From Bacteriovoracaceae bacterium (GTDB lineage: Bacteria > Bdellovibrionota > UBA1018), in the NCBI GenBank assembly GCA_947447665.1, contig CANFJX010000005.1:105279-169278 (forward strand): DNA of 64,000 bases. Direction: 5' to 3'. Under the pieces are notes generated by a model. It searched no databases, was not told the DNA's origin, and worked only from the letters and a program-made list of their open reading frames with translations. The stretch's first letter is position 1. The number at the start of each line of letters is the position of its first letter. Position numbers and translations under genes: made by a program. Below, piece by piece: positions 8,713-19,281 of this stretch.

Positions 8713-9912
8713 CTACTGGTGATGATGAAAAACTGATTCTTCAAGCCTTGGATCACCGATTGCAACCACGTTATTCTTAGCTAAGAAGCGGAATAACAAG
8801 AGACCGAAAACCCCTAAGAATCCCAATGTGACGCCGAGCTCAGTGAAGCCAATTCTTGGACCATCCTTAAAAAACTCGGGCTGCACCATCCAGAGCACAT
8901 CAATCCATTGAGCGATGAGCATAAAACCACCGATATAACCAAGAACTCTAGGATTTCGCTTGGCATCGCGAGGCATGAGGATGAAAAACGGCACCAGAAA
9001 CTTACCTACAAGCAAGAACGCAGACACAGCCATCCAGCCGTCTTGCATCCTACGGATGAAGTAGCCCGTTTCCTCTGGCAAATTGGCATACCAGATCAGC
9101 ATAAACTGGGAAAAGCCGATGTAAGCCCAGAATACTGCAAAGCCGAATGTGAATTTTCCGAGATCATGAAGGTGGTTCTCATTCACCAAGCCATCGAGCT
9201 TTCCCTGAGCCTTGAGATAAAGGGTGAGCACACAAATCGCGGCAAAAGCGGAGTAAACCATTCCTGCAAAACAATAAACTCCAAACATCGTACTGAACCA
9301 ATGAGGATCCAGGGACATCAACTGATCAAAGCTCGCCATAGTGAACGAAAGAGCAAACACAATCATGAAAACAGGCGACAAAAACCGATTTTTTTCCGTG
9401 AAGCGATAGTCGCGAGTGTCATCCTGGGCGATAGAATTCCCCACCATTTTCAGTGCGAAAAAAACCCAAAGCCCAATCGCAATCAAATTGCGCACAAGAA
9501 AAAAACCAACACTCAGGTAACCGGATTTGCCCTCGAGGACTAAATCACCTTGAACGTGTTCCAGATGGCTCCACAAATACAACTTTGGAACTCCCAGATA
9601 CAGAACCAAAAAGGTAACGAAAACAAACGGAAGATAGGCAGTTAAAGCCTCACCCAGACGGCGGATTGGAGCACTCCACATGGCCCCAGTGATCCACTGA
9701 AGGGTCGCAAAGAATAGACCGCCAAGCGCAAGACTCATGAAGTAAAAATGGTTCAACAAGAAGCTCGCCCAAGCACGTGTCGGATCTAATTTTAAACTCA
9801 AAAGGAACGTCCCAATTCCAATTGCAACGAAGGCCAAAAGAAGGTTTTTTATTGTGCCCGAAACTTCGAAGTTCCCTGGGTTTTTAATCGTGGTAGCGTG
9901 TGCCATGGTCAC
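8713..9912 (-). CDS. actF: Alternative complex III subunit F, integral membrane
   Basis: This 399-residue membrane protein of about ten helices is the last gene of the ACIII operon. ActF is the second NrfD/PsrC-like subunit of the quinol:cytochrome c/oxidase oxidoreductase, paired with ActC. Segments such as LLNHFYFMSLALGGLFFATLQ, SFDQLMSLDPHWFSTMFGVY and FSQFMLIWYANLPEET are characteristic of this subunit. It ends in a His-rich tail (VFHHHQ). Two starts are possible: GTG 9912, five bases after AGGAG and overlapping the actE stop, or ATG 9906. The assignment rests on both sequence and operon order. Confidence 0.9.
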   Translation of the reverse strand: MTMAHATTIKNPGNFEVSGTIKNLLLAFVAIGIGTFLLSLKLDPTRAWASFLLNHFYFMSLALGGLFFATLQWITGAMWSAPIRRLGEALTAYLPFVFVTFLVLYLGVPKLYLWSHLEHVQGDLVLEGKSGYLSVGFFLVRNLIAIGLWVFFALKMVGNSIAQDDTRDYRFTEKNRFLSPVFMIVFALSFTMASFDQLMSLDPHWFSTMFGVYCFAGMVYSAFAAICVLTLYLKAQGKLDGLVNENHLHDLGKFTFGFAVFWAYIGFSQFMLIWYANLPEETGYFIRRMQDGWMAVSAFLLVGKFLVPFFILMPRDAKRNPRVLGYIGGFMLIAQWIDVLWMVQPEFFKDGPRIGFTELGVTLGFLGVFGLLLFRFLAKNNVVAIGDPRLEESVFHHHQ

Positions 9913-10484
9913 TTAGACTCCTGATTCAAAATTTTTAGATCTTCCGCGGTAGGATGCTGAGAGCGTTGAAGAACTCTCAGATAGTGAATGATCTTCCATC
10001 GGTCTGCTGGCGCAATCTGCGAAGCATAACTCGGCATGATATTCTGACCCACCGTGATCACGTGATAAATACTACCGTCTGACCAGTTTCGAACTTTATC
10101 CGACTGTAAGGACGGCGGCCGTGGGTACCTAGGCACCACCGTTCCGTCACCTAAGCCAAGGGTTCCATGACAGGTCCTACAGGTTATATTGAAAATCTTC
10201 TGTCCCTGCTCCAAAACAGCACGAGTAGGACGAAATGGATTCTTAAGCTCGCGCCCAGCCAACTCTGCGTCATTCTTAAAAGGATAAGGCACAAAGTCTC
10301 TCGGCACAGTGCCCTGAACAGGCATTCGCATCGAACCCACTTTTTGCGCCTTCAAGGCAGGACTATAGACCATGTCCGGCATGTAAATAAAATTCGGCTT
10401 TTCATGTCTACACGCGGACATCACGATGACTAATCCCGTGAGTACAATCAAAGGCTGAACCAAGTCGCGAAATTTATTTTGCAT
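9909..10484 (-). CDS. actE: Alternative complex III subunit E, monoheme cytochrome c lipoprotein
   Basis: This is a c-type cytochrome with one heme motif, CRTCHG, and a later Met in QNIMPSYASQI as the probable sixth ligand. The N-terminus is a lipoprotein signal: hydrophobic LIVLTGLVIVM followed by lipobox MSAC, so the mature protein should be anchored through the lipidated Cys facing the periplasm. ActE passes electrons from the ACIII core to the oxidase. I start it at the ATG at 10484, two bases past the actD stop, rather than the ATG four codons upstream that overlaps actD. It is followed at once by actF. Confidence 0.92.
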   Translation of the reverse strand: MQNKFRDLVQPLIVLTGLVIVMSACRHEKPNFIYMPDMVYSPALKAQKVGSMRMPVQGTVPRDFVPYPFKNDAELAGRELKNPFRPTRAVLEQGQKIFNITCRTCHGTLGLGDGTVVPRYPRPPSLQSDKVRNWSDGSIYHVITVGQNIMPSYASQIAPADRWKIIHYLRVLQRSQHPTAEDLKILNQESK

Positions 10485-10486
10485 GA

Positions 10487-11056
10487 TCAAAACCATCCCT
10501 CGGAGTAAACACTTTTTACTTCTTTCGCGCCAATCGACTTCAAAAACTCCGCCGTCTTACCTTCGTCGAACTTTACGCCCTGATCTTCTTCTAACGCGAC
10601 AGGAGCCTCAATCAGGAGTGCAAACTGGTCTCGAGTAATACGAGGATCGAAAGCCTTGCGCTTATGATTCGGCAGGCCGTTTAGCAAAAACATTGCCCCT
10701 ACGGTCGCTAACCCAGCAAACAAAATGGTGCACTCGAACATAACAGGAACAAAAGCAGGCCATGAGTTCAGTGGCTTCCCGCCAACGATCAAAGGCCAAT
10801 CAATGACTGACGTCCAGTACTGGAGCAAAAACCCTAAGCTACCGCCTGTCAAGCCCGCGGCAAAAGTTACCAAAGGAAGAGGGGACCTCTTGAGTCCCTG
10901 GGCTGCATCCATTCCGTGAACGGGATAAGGTGAAAAAGCGTCGAAGTGTTTGTAGCTCGAATCACGCACTTTTTCAGTGGCCCTCAGGAGCTGGTGTGGA
11001 TCAGAGAAAAAGCCGATCACCCCTGCTAGATGTGGAACTTTTGACTGATTATCCAT
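10487..11056 (-). CDS. actD: Alternative complex III subunit D (DUF3341)
   Basis: This 189-residue protein has a soluble N-terminal ferredoxin-like part ([39 protein letters not shown]) followed by two membrane helices (about 60-82 and 100-128) and a cytoplasmic C-terminal part. This layout and the wording of the YPVHGMD motif define DUF3341, the ActD subunit. It has no cofactor; in ACIII structures it packs beside ActC. The gene starts 8 bases inside the end of actC, indicating translational coupling. Confidence 0.93.
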   Translation of the reverse strand: MDNQSKVPHLAGVIGFFSDPHQLLRATEKVRDSSYKHFDAFSPYPVHGMDAAQGLKRSPLPLVTFAAGLTGGSLGFLLQYWTSVIDWPLIVGGKPLNSWPAFVPVMFECTILFAGLATVGAMFLLNGLPNHKRKAFDPRITRDQFALLIEAPVALEEDQGVKFDEGKTAEFLKSIGAKEVKSVYSEGWF

Positions 11057-12461
11057 GAGCCGGAACCTCCTTCAATGGGACTGGACCGTGCGAACCATCC
11101 CCTTCTTCTAAATTCATAACACCTTTGACTTCGGCCATCGCGATGACTGGGAGCACTCGGCAAAACAGCAGGAACCAGATGAAAAACCAGCCAAAGCTTC
11201 CCAAAGTAATTCCCCAATCGTACCAGGTGGGTACGTAATACTTCCAGTTGGAAGGTACGAAGTCTCGGTGGAGTGAGGTGACAACAATCACAAATCGCTC
11301 AAACCACATCCCGATATTCACAAAAAGTGAAACGACGAACATGACTGGAATACTTCGCCGCGCCTTTCTCAGCCAAAAGACCTGAGGAATAAAGACATTA
11401 CAGCTCACCATAATCCAGTAGGCCCACCAATAGGGACCAAACGCTCGGTTGATAAACGCGAACCTTTCAAACGGATTGCCGCTGTACCAGGCGATAAAAA
11501 ACTCGCAGGAATACGCGTAACCCACGATCATCCCCGTGGCCATGATGATCTTATTCATCTTTTCCAGGTGGTTCAGGGTGATGTAGTCTTTCAAGTTGAA
11601 GACTTCGCGAGCAATCACAAGAAGAGTAACTACCATGGCGAAACCCGAGAAAATCGCACCAGCAACAAAGTACGGCGGGAAGATCGTCGTGTGCCACCCA
11701 GGAAGGTTAGAAGTTGCAAAGTCAAAAGACACCACGCTATGCACCGAAAGAACCAGCGGAGTCGAGAGACCTGCCAGAATCATATAGGTGGTTTCGTAGT
11801 GGCTCCAATTCTTATTGGACCCTCTCCATCCAACGGAGAGCAAAGTATAAATGATCTTTCGAATCGGATTCTTTGCGCGGTCCCGGATCGACGCCAAGTC
11901 AGGGATCAAGCCCACAAACCAAAAGGTGAGAGAAATCGTAAAATAGGTTCCGACTGCAAACACGTCCCACAACAGCGGAGAACGGAAGTTCACCCAAAGG
12001 TGGCGCTGATTGGGATAAGGAAGAAGCCAGATGGCAGCATACCAAGGGCGCCCTGTATGAATGACTGGAAACAAAAGGGCTGTCATCACAGCAAAAATCG
12101 TCATGGCTTCAGCAGAACGATTGATCGCTGTGCGCCACTTTTGCCGGAATAGAAAAAGAACAGCTGAAATCAACGTTCCTGCATGGCCGATCCCGACCCA
12201 GAAAACGAAGTTAACAATAAAAATCCCCCAGCCGTTCGGCTGATTGAGACCTAACACTCCTAGGCCGTTCATAAACATGTCGGCTGCGAGGGCTGCACCC
12301 AACCCGAAAGCCGCAATGGCAATCGAAAAGCAGGCCCACCAGGTCTTTGCTGGGAATCTCTCCAAGGGCGCGGAGATGTCATTATTGACATCTGAAAAAC
12401 TTTTGCCCCCAGTTACTAGAACTTCAGACTTGAAGGTTGTCACTTCAGTAGAGGTACTCAT
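11049..12461 (-). CDS. actC: Alternative complex III subunit C, NrfD/PsrC-like quinol-binding membrane protein
   Basis: This 470-residue protein has about ten membrane helices of the NrfD family. Conserved ActC segments include [60 protein letters not shown] and [25 protein letters not shown]. ActC carries the quinol oxidation site near its periplasmic face in known ACIII structures. It lies 17 bases after actB and overlaps actD by 8 bases. The gene order A-B-C-D-E-F is the canonical ACIII order. Confidence 0.95.
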   Translation of the reverse strand: MSTSTEVTTFKSEVLVTGGKSFSDVNNDISAPLERFPAKTWWACFSIAIAAFGLGAALAADMFMNGLGVLGLNQPNGWGIFIVNFVFWVGIGHAGTLISAVLFLFRQKWRTAINRSAEAMTIFAVMTALLFPVIHTGRPWYAAIWLLPYPNQRHLWVNFRSPLLWDVFAVGTYFTISLTFWFVGLIPDLASIRDRAKNPIRKIIYTLLSVGWRGSNKNWSHYETTYMILAGLSTPLVLSVHSVVSFDFATSNLPGWHTTIFPPYFVAGAIFSGFAMVVTLLVIAREVFNLKDYITLNHLEKMNKIIMATGMIVGYAYSCEFFIAWYSGNPFERFAFINRAFGPYWWAYWIMVSCNVFIPQVFWLRKARRSIPVMFVVSLFVNIGMWFERFVIVVTSLHRDFVPSNWKYYVPTWYDWGITLGSFGWFFIWFLLFCRVLPVIAMAEVKGVMNLEEGDGSHGPVPLKEVPAHG

Positions 12462-12478
12462 GAGTCTATTTACCTTTC

Positions 12479-15400
12479 CTATTCAGCATGTCCAGAGCCA
12501 TGCCCAGAATGAGCCGACTCAGCCTGGTTCCGAACCTTGGTCATGTAAGAAACGGCTGGCAGAGTATTAAGAACTTCCAGAACACGGAATGCCTGAGGGC
12601 TTTCTTTCATCTTTGAAACTCGACTTTCAGGATCATTCAAATTTCCAAAAACAATTGCATCTGCTGGGCACGTCTGCTGACAGGCGGTCTTCAACATTCC
12701 ATCCTTCACACGATCTCCAACGTCCTTTGCTTGATCCTTGGCATCTCGAATTCGCTGAACGCAGAATGTGCACTTCTCCATAATCCCGCGAGTTCTGACC
12801 GTCACGTCAGGGTTCCAGACTAAGTTAGCAGTCCCCTCATAGGCCTTCCAATGATCAAAGAAATTAAATCTTCGAACTTTGTAAGGGCAATTATTTTGAC
12901 AGTATCGGGTCCCTACGCAGCGATTGTAGACCTGAACATTCAGTCCTTCGTCATCATGAACGGTCGCGAGCACAGGACAAACGGTTTCACAGGGGGCATT
13001 TTCACAGTGCTGACAAAGCATTGGCTGGAAAATGACATTGGGGTTATCAACCGAACCAGAGTAATAACGATCAATCTTGATCCAGTGCATTTGGCGACTC
13101 ACCCGCACCTGATCTCGACCAACTACGGGAATATTATTCTCAGCCTGGCAAGCAATCATACAAGCACTGCACCCAGTGCAGCTCGTCAGATCGATGGCCA
13201 TTCCCCAACGATAGCCTTTGTACTCATGTTTCGACCACATCGAGGGAACAGTCTCCAAGCGGAGATGTGGATCGGTATGGGCGGCATGAGCGGGATTTTT
13301 TCTGTACTCTGCCAAAGTGATATCATTAATGATTGGGCGATTTTCCGTGGCGGTGTGCCACTGAGTCAGCGCCAGTTTATAGAATTTTCCTGTTTTCCTA
13401 AGATTAACCTTTTGACCGGCAAAAACCAGAGAGGGCACAGCCCCCTTGGCGCCTGATGCCATTTGAACTAGAGGAAACACATCGACTCCAGTGTGATCTC
13501 CGACTCTACCCACGGCCGTTCGACCATATCCTACTGCGACACTTACCAACTGAGGATGAAGGCCGGGTTGAATATGAACAGGAAGTTGAACCGTACGATC
13601 ATCTGAGATCATTTCGACCACGTCGTCATCGTTGAAGTCCAATTTTTTGGCCAAAGCAGGACTCAGATTAAGGTAGTTGTCCCAAGTCACTGACGAAATG
13701 GAGTCAGGCAACTCCTGAAGCCAAGCGTTATTTGCATTTCTTCCATCGTAGAGCGAAGTTTTTGCATAAAGCGCCAAATAAAGAGAATCCGCACTCAGCG
13801 CACTGTACTTAGGCACCCCGCCAAGCGAGGCAGTCCTAAAAGCCCGGGGCGACATCTTGTTACCGGAAATCCCTTTTGCAGCAAAAACATCGACGACACC
13901 CGCACGCAGTGTACCATTCCAGAACTGATCAAACGAACCCGAAGCACCGACCTGCTGATAGACGGTTTCTTTCCAATTATTTTGAAGGTAGTCGTGCCAA
14001 TCCAAAGCCTTAGAAGCAAGGCCACTCACCGCTAGGCCAGCTTTTCTCCAAACGAGGAACGAATCCTGAAACGCACGACTTGAGTGGATCGGAGCCAAGG
14101 TCGGCTGCTGAAGACTATAGATGGCCTGGTTCGGATGAGCATCCCCCCAGTTTTCAAGAAAATGATGATCTGGAAGGACGTAATCAGCAAGTGCGGCCGT
14201 TTCATCTTCATGCTCAGAAACGACGATGACGAGCGGAACTCGTTTAAAGCCATCCGTCAAACCTAACAAGCCCTTAGGGGCGGCATAGACCGGATTAGAG
14301 CGGTAGACAATCAGTGCATCGACCTTGCCAGCCTTCATCTCCTCGGCCAGCCGACTTAAGGCGGCAAAACTGCTCCGCTGGTAAGAGTAATTCATGCTCC
14401 CGTCGACGGTTTTACCTTCATTTTCAAGGGCAGAATTGAGGAGATTGGCCGCTACTTGCAAGCTCACTCCAACTGCAGTCTTAGTCTGAACACTCCCCGC
14501 AACGACGATGCTCTTGCCCTGATTTTCCCAAAGCTCGGAGGCAACTTTTCGAATACTCTCGGCACCACCGGAAAGCCCCAGCTCGCTGGCAACCACCTCT
14601 GGAGAGTAACTTTGAAGCGCGGCCAAAACAGTAGCATCCTGGGCAAACCGTGACCGCTTCTGCTTCACAATTAAATCATGGGCAATGGCCATGGCCACTT
14701 TCAGCTCATCCCCTGGACGAACTGGATATCTCTGATCAGCATTCGCGCCGGTCAAGGTCATCATCGATTCAAAACAAACCAATTTTCCCAATTGGGCTTG
14801 AGCTGGATTTTGACCTGCAAGCTTTCGTCGCTCCGACCACATCTTGGTAGCCTCAAGCGGCGAGGTACCGTTACCTAGAAAATCTGAACCGAGCGACAGA
14901 ACATATTGAGCTTCATCAAAGCGATAACGAGGGACGACGGAGTTACCGTAAGACAAGGACTGAGCAGCAGGAATCTCTTCCAGCGCCAAAGGCTCGAACT
15001 CAATGTGCTCTCCGCCTGAAAAAGCACTCAGAAATTCTTTGATCAAGCGGCGAGTCGACTCACCCTGAATTTCACCGGATAGAACTTTGACCCGTCCGCC
15101 TTGGCCGGCAATTTTTTTAAGCTGCGCCTGAATTGAGGCATCCACAGCATTCCAATCAACATCCTTACGCGTCCCATCAAGTCGATTTCGAGATACTGGG
15201 CTTTTCAAACGATCTGGATCGTAAAGCCCCAAAACCGATGCCTGACCACGACTACAGAGGGAACCGCGGTTAACAGGATGATCTGGATTTCCTTCCAGCT
15301 TAATGGGTCGACCTTCGCGATTTTTAACTAAAACACCGCAGGCTTGAGCACATTCTTGGCAAGTCGAAGCATACCAGTTAGGCACACCAGGGGTAATTTC

Positions 15401-15742
15401 TTCGGGCTTCACCACATAGGGGATAATTTTGTGAACTGGACGACGAGCGCAAGCAAAGCTCGCCATCGCCATGCTAGCCCCCATGATGGTCAAAAAGTCG
15501 CGTCGAGCTACTCCGCCTTGAGCGCTCCGGTCGAGCTGATCAATGAACTCGACTGGCTTCTCATAAAACTCCTGAGAACGCTTTTCCTGAACTTGAGGAT
15601 CCTTCCAATAGCTTCCCTGAAGCTCTTCAGGTCCAATCCAGTGTCGCGGCGGAACAAAATCAACGTCCGACTGAGAGGACGTGTTTGCGAGCTGAGTCGC
15701 ATGAGGTGCTGTCTTACCAAGTTCTTCGTGCTGATTATCCAT
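12479..15742 (-). CDS. actB: Alternative complex III subunit B, molybdopterin-like/iron-sulfur protein
   Basis: This is a 1087-residue fusion of a molybdopterin-oxidoreductase-like domain (about 100-760) and a ferredoxin-like domain with four Cys clusters: [44 protein letters not shown] and CTFCVQRI with [10 protein letters not shown]. These would hold three 4Fe-4S and one 3Fe-4S cluster as in other ActB proteins. The first domain in this family has no molybdenum cofactor. A Tat signal ([10 protein letters not shown], Arg80-Arg81) predicts folded export. I chose ATG 15742, preceded by AGAGAG; the longer frame from a TTG upstream adds seven unlikely residues. Confidence 0.95.
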   Translation of the reverse strand: MDNQHEELGKTAPHATQLANTSSQSDVDFVPPRHWIGPEELQGSYWKDPQVQEKRSQEFYEKPVEFIDQLDRSAQGGVARRDFLTIMGASMAMASFACARRPVHKIIPYVVKPEEITPGVPNWYASTCQECAQACGVLVKNREGRPIKLEGNPDHPVNRGSLCSRGQASVLGLYDPDRLKSPVSRNRLDGTRKDVDWNAVDASIQAQLKKIAGQGGRVKVLSGEIQGESTRRLIKEFLSAFSGGEHIEFEPLALEEIPAAQSLSYGNSVVPRYRFDEAQYVLSLGSDFLGNGTSPLEATKMWSERRKLAGQNPAQAQLGKLVCFESMMTLTGANADQRYPVRPGDELKVAMAIAHDLIVKQKRSRFAQDATVLAALQSYSPEVVASELGLSGGAESIRKVASELWENQGKSIVVAGSVQTKTAVGVSLQVAANLLNSALENEGKTVDGSMNYSYQRSSFAALSRLAEEMKAGKVDALIVYRSNPVYAAPKGLLGLTDGFKRVPLVIVVSEHEDETAALADYVLPDHHFLENWGDAHPNQAIYSLQQPTLAPIHSSRAFQDSFLVWRKAGLAVSGLASKALDWHDYLQNNWKETVYQQVGASGSFDQFWNGTLRAGVVDVFAAKGISGNKMSPRAFRTASLGGVPKYSALSADSLYLALYAKTSLYDGRNANNAWLQELPDSISSVTWDNYLNLSPALAKKLDFNDDDVVEMISDDRTVQLPVHIQPGLHPQLVSVAVGYGRTAVGRVGDHTGVDVFPLVQMASGAKGAVPSLVFAGQKVNLRKTGKFYKLALTQWHTATENRPIINDITLAEYRKNPAHAAHTDPHLRLETVPSMWSKHEYKGYRWGMAIDLTSCTGCSACMIACQAENNIPVVGRDQVRVSRQMHWIKIDRYYSGSVDNPNVIFQPMLCQHCENAPCETVCPVLATVHDDEGLNVQVYNRCVGTRYCQNNCPYKVRRFNFFDHWKAYEGTANLVWNPDVTVRTRGIMEKCTFCVQRIRDAKDQAKDVGDRVKDGMLKTACQQTCPADAIVFGNLNDPESRVSKMKESPQAFRVLEVLNTLPAVSYMTKVRNQAESAHSGHGSGHAE

Positions 15743-15804
15743 AGTATCTCTCTTCAACTTCAAAAGTTCTTAACACTCGACCACTGCTCGGCAGCTTGGC
15801 CCGA

Positions 15805-16395
15805 CTAGTTGTGACAGGTATTACAATTCACAGGAGCCACTGGGCCCTTTGGATTCTTCATGTTCGGATGATATTTTGCCAAAACCTCAGGAGGAGTTGT
15901 TTGGCCACGATGACACTCCATACACCAGCCCATCGTCAGGGGCGCTTTCTGCTCCACTCGTTCCATCTTGGCAACTTCACCATGACAAACTTCGCAGGAA
16001 ACTCCCGCCGCCACGTGGCGCTTATGAGTGAAATAGGCGTGATCGGGGAGCTCGTGAACGCGAATCCACTCAATGGGTTTGCCTTCTGCAAAGGCCTTTT
16101 GAATTTGCTGAATGTACGGACTGTCGGTCTTTACCACGGTATGACAGTTCAAACACACGTTCAAAGACGGAATCGTTGCGTGTCGAGACTTGTCAGCATT
16201 CGAGTGACAGTAGAGGCACTGGATTTTGTTATCACCCGCGTGAAGCTTGTGACTGAATGGAATAGGTTGCTCAGGAGCGTAGCCTTGATTGGAAGCGGTG
16301 GGAAAAACCCAAAGCACTCCTCCAATGGCAAAAAACCCTACCAGCAAGGATAGCGCAACACCCAGCTTCTTTTGAGTCCCAGAGATGCGAACCAT
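15805..16395 (-). CDS. actA: Alternative complex III subunit A, pentaheme cytochrome c
   Basis: This 196-residue protein has an N-terminal membrane anchor (about 11-31) and five c-type heme motifs: CLYCHS, CLNCHT, CEVCHG, CMECHR and CNTCHN. Five hemes and a single anchor are exactly the ActA design. It would take electrons from the ActB iron-sulfur chain in the periplasm and pass them to ActE or directly to oxidase cytochromes. It is the first gene of the ACIII operon; the 211-base region upstream is shared with the divergent cystathionine beta-synthase gene. Confidence 0.95.
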   Translation of the reverse strand: MVRISGTQKKLGVALSLLVGFFAIGGVLWVFPTASNQGYAPEQPIPFSHKLHAGDNKIQCLYCHSNADKSRHATIPSLNVCLNCHTVVKTDSPYIQQIQKAFAEGKPIEWIRVHELPDHAYFTHKRHVAAGVSCEVCHGEVAKMERVEQKAPLTMGWCMECHRGQTTPPEVLAKYHPNMKNPKGPVAPVNCNTCHN

Positions 16396-16606
16396 GATTT
16401 ACCTACTTACAATGTTTTTACTTTCTCCATCAGTATCCCTGATGCGACAAAGTTTCTAGTATCTTGTTCAGTACTGAAATTTTTTGATAGCTCACGCCAA
16501 CCCTTTTGGCAAGATTAACCTAGTGCTTGCACCCACTTAAAATTGCATTGGCACGAAAATAATCATCTACTCTTCTTCAAGTAATTGGACTATTCATAAA
16601 GTTAAG
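16396..16606. promoter_or_regulatory. Divergent intergenic region between actA and cbs, with a 12-base palindrome
   Basis: This 211-base gap must hold the promoters of the actA operon (minus) and the transsulfuration pair (plus). A perfect palindrome TTCAGTACTGAA lies at 16467-16478, about 70 bases upstream of the actA start, and a shorter inverted repeat GCCAA-CCCTT-TTGGC lies just beside it at about 16497-16511. No convincing -35/-10 pair was found. The palindrome is a candidate operator; the regulator is unknown. Confidence 0.4.
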
Positions 16607-17998
16607 ATGATTTGTGAAAATATACTCCAAGCTATCGGAAATACACCCATTGTTCGCGTGAACCAAGTTGCTCAAAGAGCGGAAGCGAATTTCTTTGCGA
16701 AGACAGAATTCATGAATCCCGGGGGCTCGATCAAAGATCGAATCGGGTGGTATCTCATCGAAGATGCTGAGCGGAGACAACTCCTACACCCAGGTGGCAC
16801 CATCGTCGAAAGCACAAGCGGGAACACTGGGGTTGGAATTGCCATTGCCGCTGCCATTAAGGGCTACAAGTGCGTTTTTGTCTTACCCGACAAAATGTCT
16901 ACAGAAAAAATTAGAACCCTAAGGGCCTTTGGGGCGAGGGTAGTAGTTACACCCACCGCTGTCGAGCCTGATGATCCAAGAAGCTACTACCAGGTATCCC
17001 GAAGAATCGCTCGCGAAACCCCCAACGCAATTTACCTCAACCAATATGACAATCTCGCCAACCGAGAAGCGCACTATCGCTTTACTGGCCCAGAAATCCT
17101 CCGCCAAATGCCAGAGATCGACGTTTTTGTCGCGGGGATCGGAACCGGCGGAACGATCTGCGGAGTTGGAAAATACCTAAAAGAACACAAGCCTTCTTGC
17201 AAAGTCATCGCAGTCGACCCCGTGGGATCGATCGTTTATGACTATTTCAAGACAGGTACGCTCAAAACCGCTCCTAAAACCTACAAAATCGAGGGGATTG
17301 GCGAAGACTTCATTCCTAAGAATTATGACTTCTCAGTGATCGACGACATGATTCAAGTCGAAGACCAGGAGTCATTCCTGATGACTCGAGAGCTTCTCAC
17401 CCGCGAAGGACTTTATTGTGGAATTTCCTGCGGTGCAGCAATGGCAGGCGCGCTGAAATGGATCCGAAATCAAGGTAACCAGTACCAAGGAAAAAATGTT
17501 TTGGTTATTCTCCCTGACAGCGGCACCCGCTACCTATCTAAAGTCTTCAACGATGACTGGATGAGGGAGGCTGGGTTTCTTGAAAAACCTTCTCTCGGCA
17601 CCGTGGCGGACCTCCTGCGCTTGACTAGAACCACTCAAGAGCCTGTCTTCATGGCCAAACAAACTGAGAAGGTTTCTGAAATCATTGAGCGAATGCGCGA
17701 GAAAAACATTAGCCAACTTCCCGTGGTGGATCATGCCGGATGGATTAAGGGACTCATCTCTGAGGGCTCACTCCTGAGCGCTATTTACGAGGGCCGCACT
17801 CAACCTCAGCAATCCATTGAAGACCTAGTAGACCCTTCTGTCGAGTTCGTCACACTAGAGGACCCAATCGAGAAAGTTTCGCATCTGGTCACAGCAGGAA
17901 AAACCCCCTTAGTCAGTGACCCCAACAAGGCCGGCAACCTGCTCTCCATCATCACTAAAATTGATCTTCTCACCTACTTAGGTCATCGAGGAAACTAA
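16607..17998 (+). CDS. cbs: Cystathionine beta-synthase with CBS domain pair
   Basis: This 463-residue PLP enzyme condenses serine (or O-acetylserine) with homocysteine (or sulfide). The catalytic domain (1-330) has the PLP-Lys in NPGGSIKDRIGWYLIEDAE, the substrate loop STSGNTGVG and the phosphate-binding GIGTGGTICGVGKYL. Two CBS motifs follow (about 345-460; KQTEKVSEIIERMREKNISQLPVVD), typical of the regulated, CBS-domain form; a heme-binding N-terminal extension is absent. The next gene starts 1 base after its stop and encodes a cystathionine gamma-lyase/synthase, so together they suit reverse transsulfuration from methionine to cysteine. Confidence 0.93.
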   Translation: MICENILQAIGNTPIVRVNQVAQRAEANFFAKTEFMNPGGSIKDRIGWYLIEDAERRQLLHPGGTIVESTSGNTGVGIAIAAAIKGYKCVFVLPDKMSTEKIRTLRAFGARVVVTPTAVEPDDPRSYYQVSRRIARETPNAIYLNQYDNLANREAHYRFTGPEILRQMPEIDVFVAGIGTGGTICGVGKYLKEHKPSCKVIAVDPVGSIVYDYFKTGTLKTAPKTYKIEGIGEDFIPKNYDFSVIDDMIQVEDQESFLMTRELLTREGLYCGISCGAAMAGALKWIRNQGNQYQGKNVLVILPDSGTRYLSKVFNDDWMREAGFLEKPSLGTVADLLRLTRTTQEPVFMAKQTEKVSEIIERMREKNISQLPVVDHAGWIKGLISEGSLLSAIYEGRTQPQQSIEDLVDPSVEFVTLEDPIEKVSHLVTAGKTPLVSDPNKAGNLLSIITKIDLLTYLGHRGN

Positions 17999-17999
17999 A

Positions 18000-19169
18000 A
18001 TGAACCCATCTAATCCTCTCTCGAACTCTGGTTTTGGAACTCTTGCGATTCACGCTGGTCAACCCCCCGAAGCGATCACCGGCGCAGTGATGACTCCCAT
18101 TTTCCAAACAAGTACCTACGTGCAAGAATCTCCAGGAAAGCATCGCGGCTACGAATACTCCCGCACGGATAACCCAACCCGAACCGCTTACCAGGCCTGC
18201 GTCGCTGCTCTCGAGGGAGCTAGGCATGCCCTTGCCTTCTCTTCGGGATTGGCTACGACGGATGCTATTTTGCACACTCTGCGATCGGGCGATCACGTTT
18301 TATCTTGCGACGACGTCTACGGAGGGACTTTTAGAATTTTTGATAAAGTTTTCAAAAAAATGGGAATCGAGTTCAGCTTCGTAGATCTCTCAGACCTCAA
18401 ACAAGCTGAGGCATCCTTTCGCCCCAACACAAAACTCCTCTGGATGGAAACCCCAACCAACCCCATGCTCAAGATCCTCGACGTCCAGGCCCTCTCCAGT
18501 CTGGCAAAAAAGCGAGGGGTTCTCACAGTCGTGGACAACACCTTCATGAGCTCGTACTTCCAAAAGCCACTCCAACTCGGAGCTGACCTAGTGGTTCATA
18601 GCGTCACCAAATACATGAACGGTCACAGTGACGTCGTGGGCGGCGTACTCGCCACCAACCATACTGAGCTCTATACAGAACTGAAATTCTTACAAAATGC
18701 AGTAGGTGCTGTTCCCGCCCCCATGGATTGCTTTCTGGTCATGAGAGGACTAAAAACTTTGCATGTCAGAATGGAACGCCACGAGAAGAACGCGATGGAG
18801 ATCGCGAGATATTTGGAAGCCCATCCCAAAGTGGAGCGAGTCATCTACCCAGGGCTCGAATCCCACCCTCAATATCAGCTCGCACGTAAGCAAATGTCTG
18901 GCTTTGGAGGGATGATTACTTTCTTTCTCAAGGGAGATTTGGCAACCGCTCGTAATTTCCTGGAAAAAGTACAACTCTTTGCCCTTGCCGAGAGCCTCGG
19001 CGGAGTTGAATCCCTCATTGAGCACCCAGCAATTATGACCCACGCCAGCATCCCGGCTGAAACTCGAAAGCTCCTCGGTATCCATGACAACCTCATTCGA
19101 GTGAGCACGGGAATCGAAGACGTCGCAGACTTGAAAGCCGATCTAGAGCAAGCCTTACGAGAAGCTTGA
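18000..19169 (+). CDS. Cystathionine gamma-lyase / gamma-synthase family PLP enzyme
   Basis: This is a 389-residue Cys/Met-metabolism PLP enzyme. The PLP lysine is in VVHSVTKYMNGHSDVVGG, the cofactor phosphate region in SRTDNPTR and FSSGLATTDAIL, and the active-site loop SLGGVESLIEHPAIMTHASI is intact. Members split cystathionine to cysteine plus 2-oxobutyrate (lyase) or make it from an activated homoserine (synthase); sequence alone does not separate them. Pairing with a CBS-domain cystathionine beta-synthase favours the lyase role. Start ATG 18000 directly follows the cbs stop. Confidence 0.92.
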   Translation: MNPSNPLSNSGFGTLAIHAGQPPEAITGAVMTPIFQTSTYVQESPGKHRGYEYSRTDNPTRTAYQACVAALEGARHALAFSSGLATTDAILHTLRSGDHVLSCDDVYGGTFRIFDKVFKKMGIEFSFVDLSDLKQAEASFRPNTKLLWMETPTNPMLKILDVQALSSLAKKRGVLTVVDNTFMSSYFQKPLQLGADLVVHSVTKYMNGHSDVVGGVLATNHTELYTELKFLQNAVGAVPAPMDCFLVMRGLKTLHVRMERHEKNAMEIARYLEAHPKVERVIYPGLESHPQYQLARKQMSGFGGMITFFLKGDLATARNFLEKVQLFALAESLGGVESLIEHPAIMTHASIPAETRKLLGIHDNLIRVSTGIEDVADLKADLEQALREA

Positions 19170-19175
19170 AATAGA

Positions 19176-19261
19176 GATTGAGTGACGGAGCCGCATGACG
19201 TCGTACTAAACTCATGCCAATTGTGCAGCTCATTGGCGAGCAGGACACCCTTCACTCAATC
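19176..19261. repeat. Nested inverted repeats between convergent genes
   Basis: The convergent gap contains a perfect 10-base inverted repeat GATTGAGTGA (19176-19185) / TCACTCAATC (19252-19261), with a second stem GCCAAT (19216-19221) / ATTGGC (19232-19237) inside. The whole unit could fold as one 86-base structure. There is no T tract on either side, so it is not a typical intrinsic terminator. Function unknown. Confidence 0.5.
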
Positions 19262-19281
19262 ACAAACCATGACTTAATCAA

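Noticed and set aside
11568..12152. 194-residue plus-strand open frame inside actC
   Set aside because: It is antisense to a well-supported gene and has no recognisable domain or ribosome site.
16548..16575. Possible sigma54 site TTGGCAC before cbs
   Set aside because: The second element (TTGC at the right spacing) is missing.
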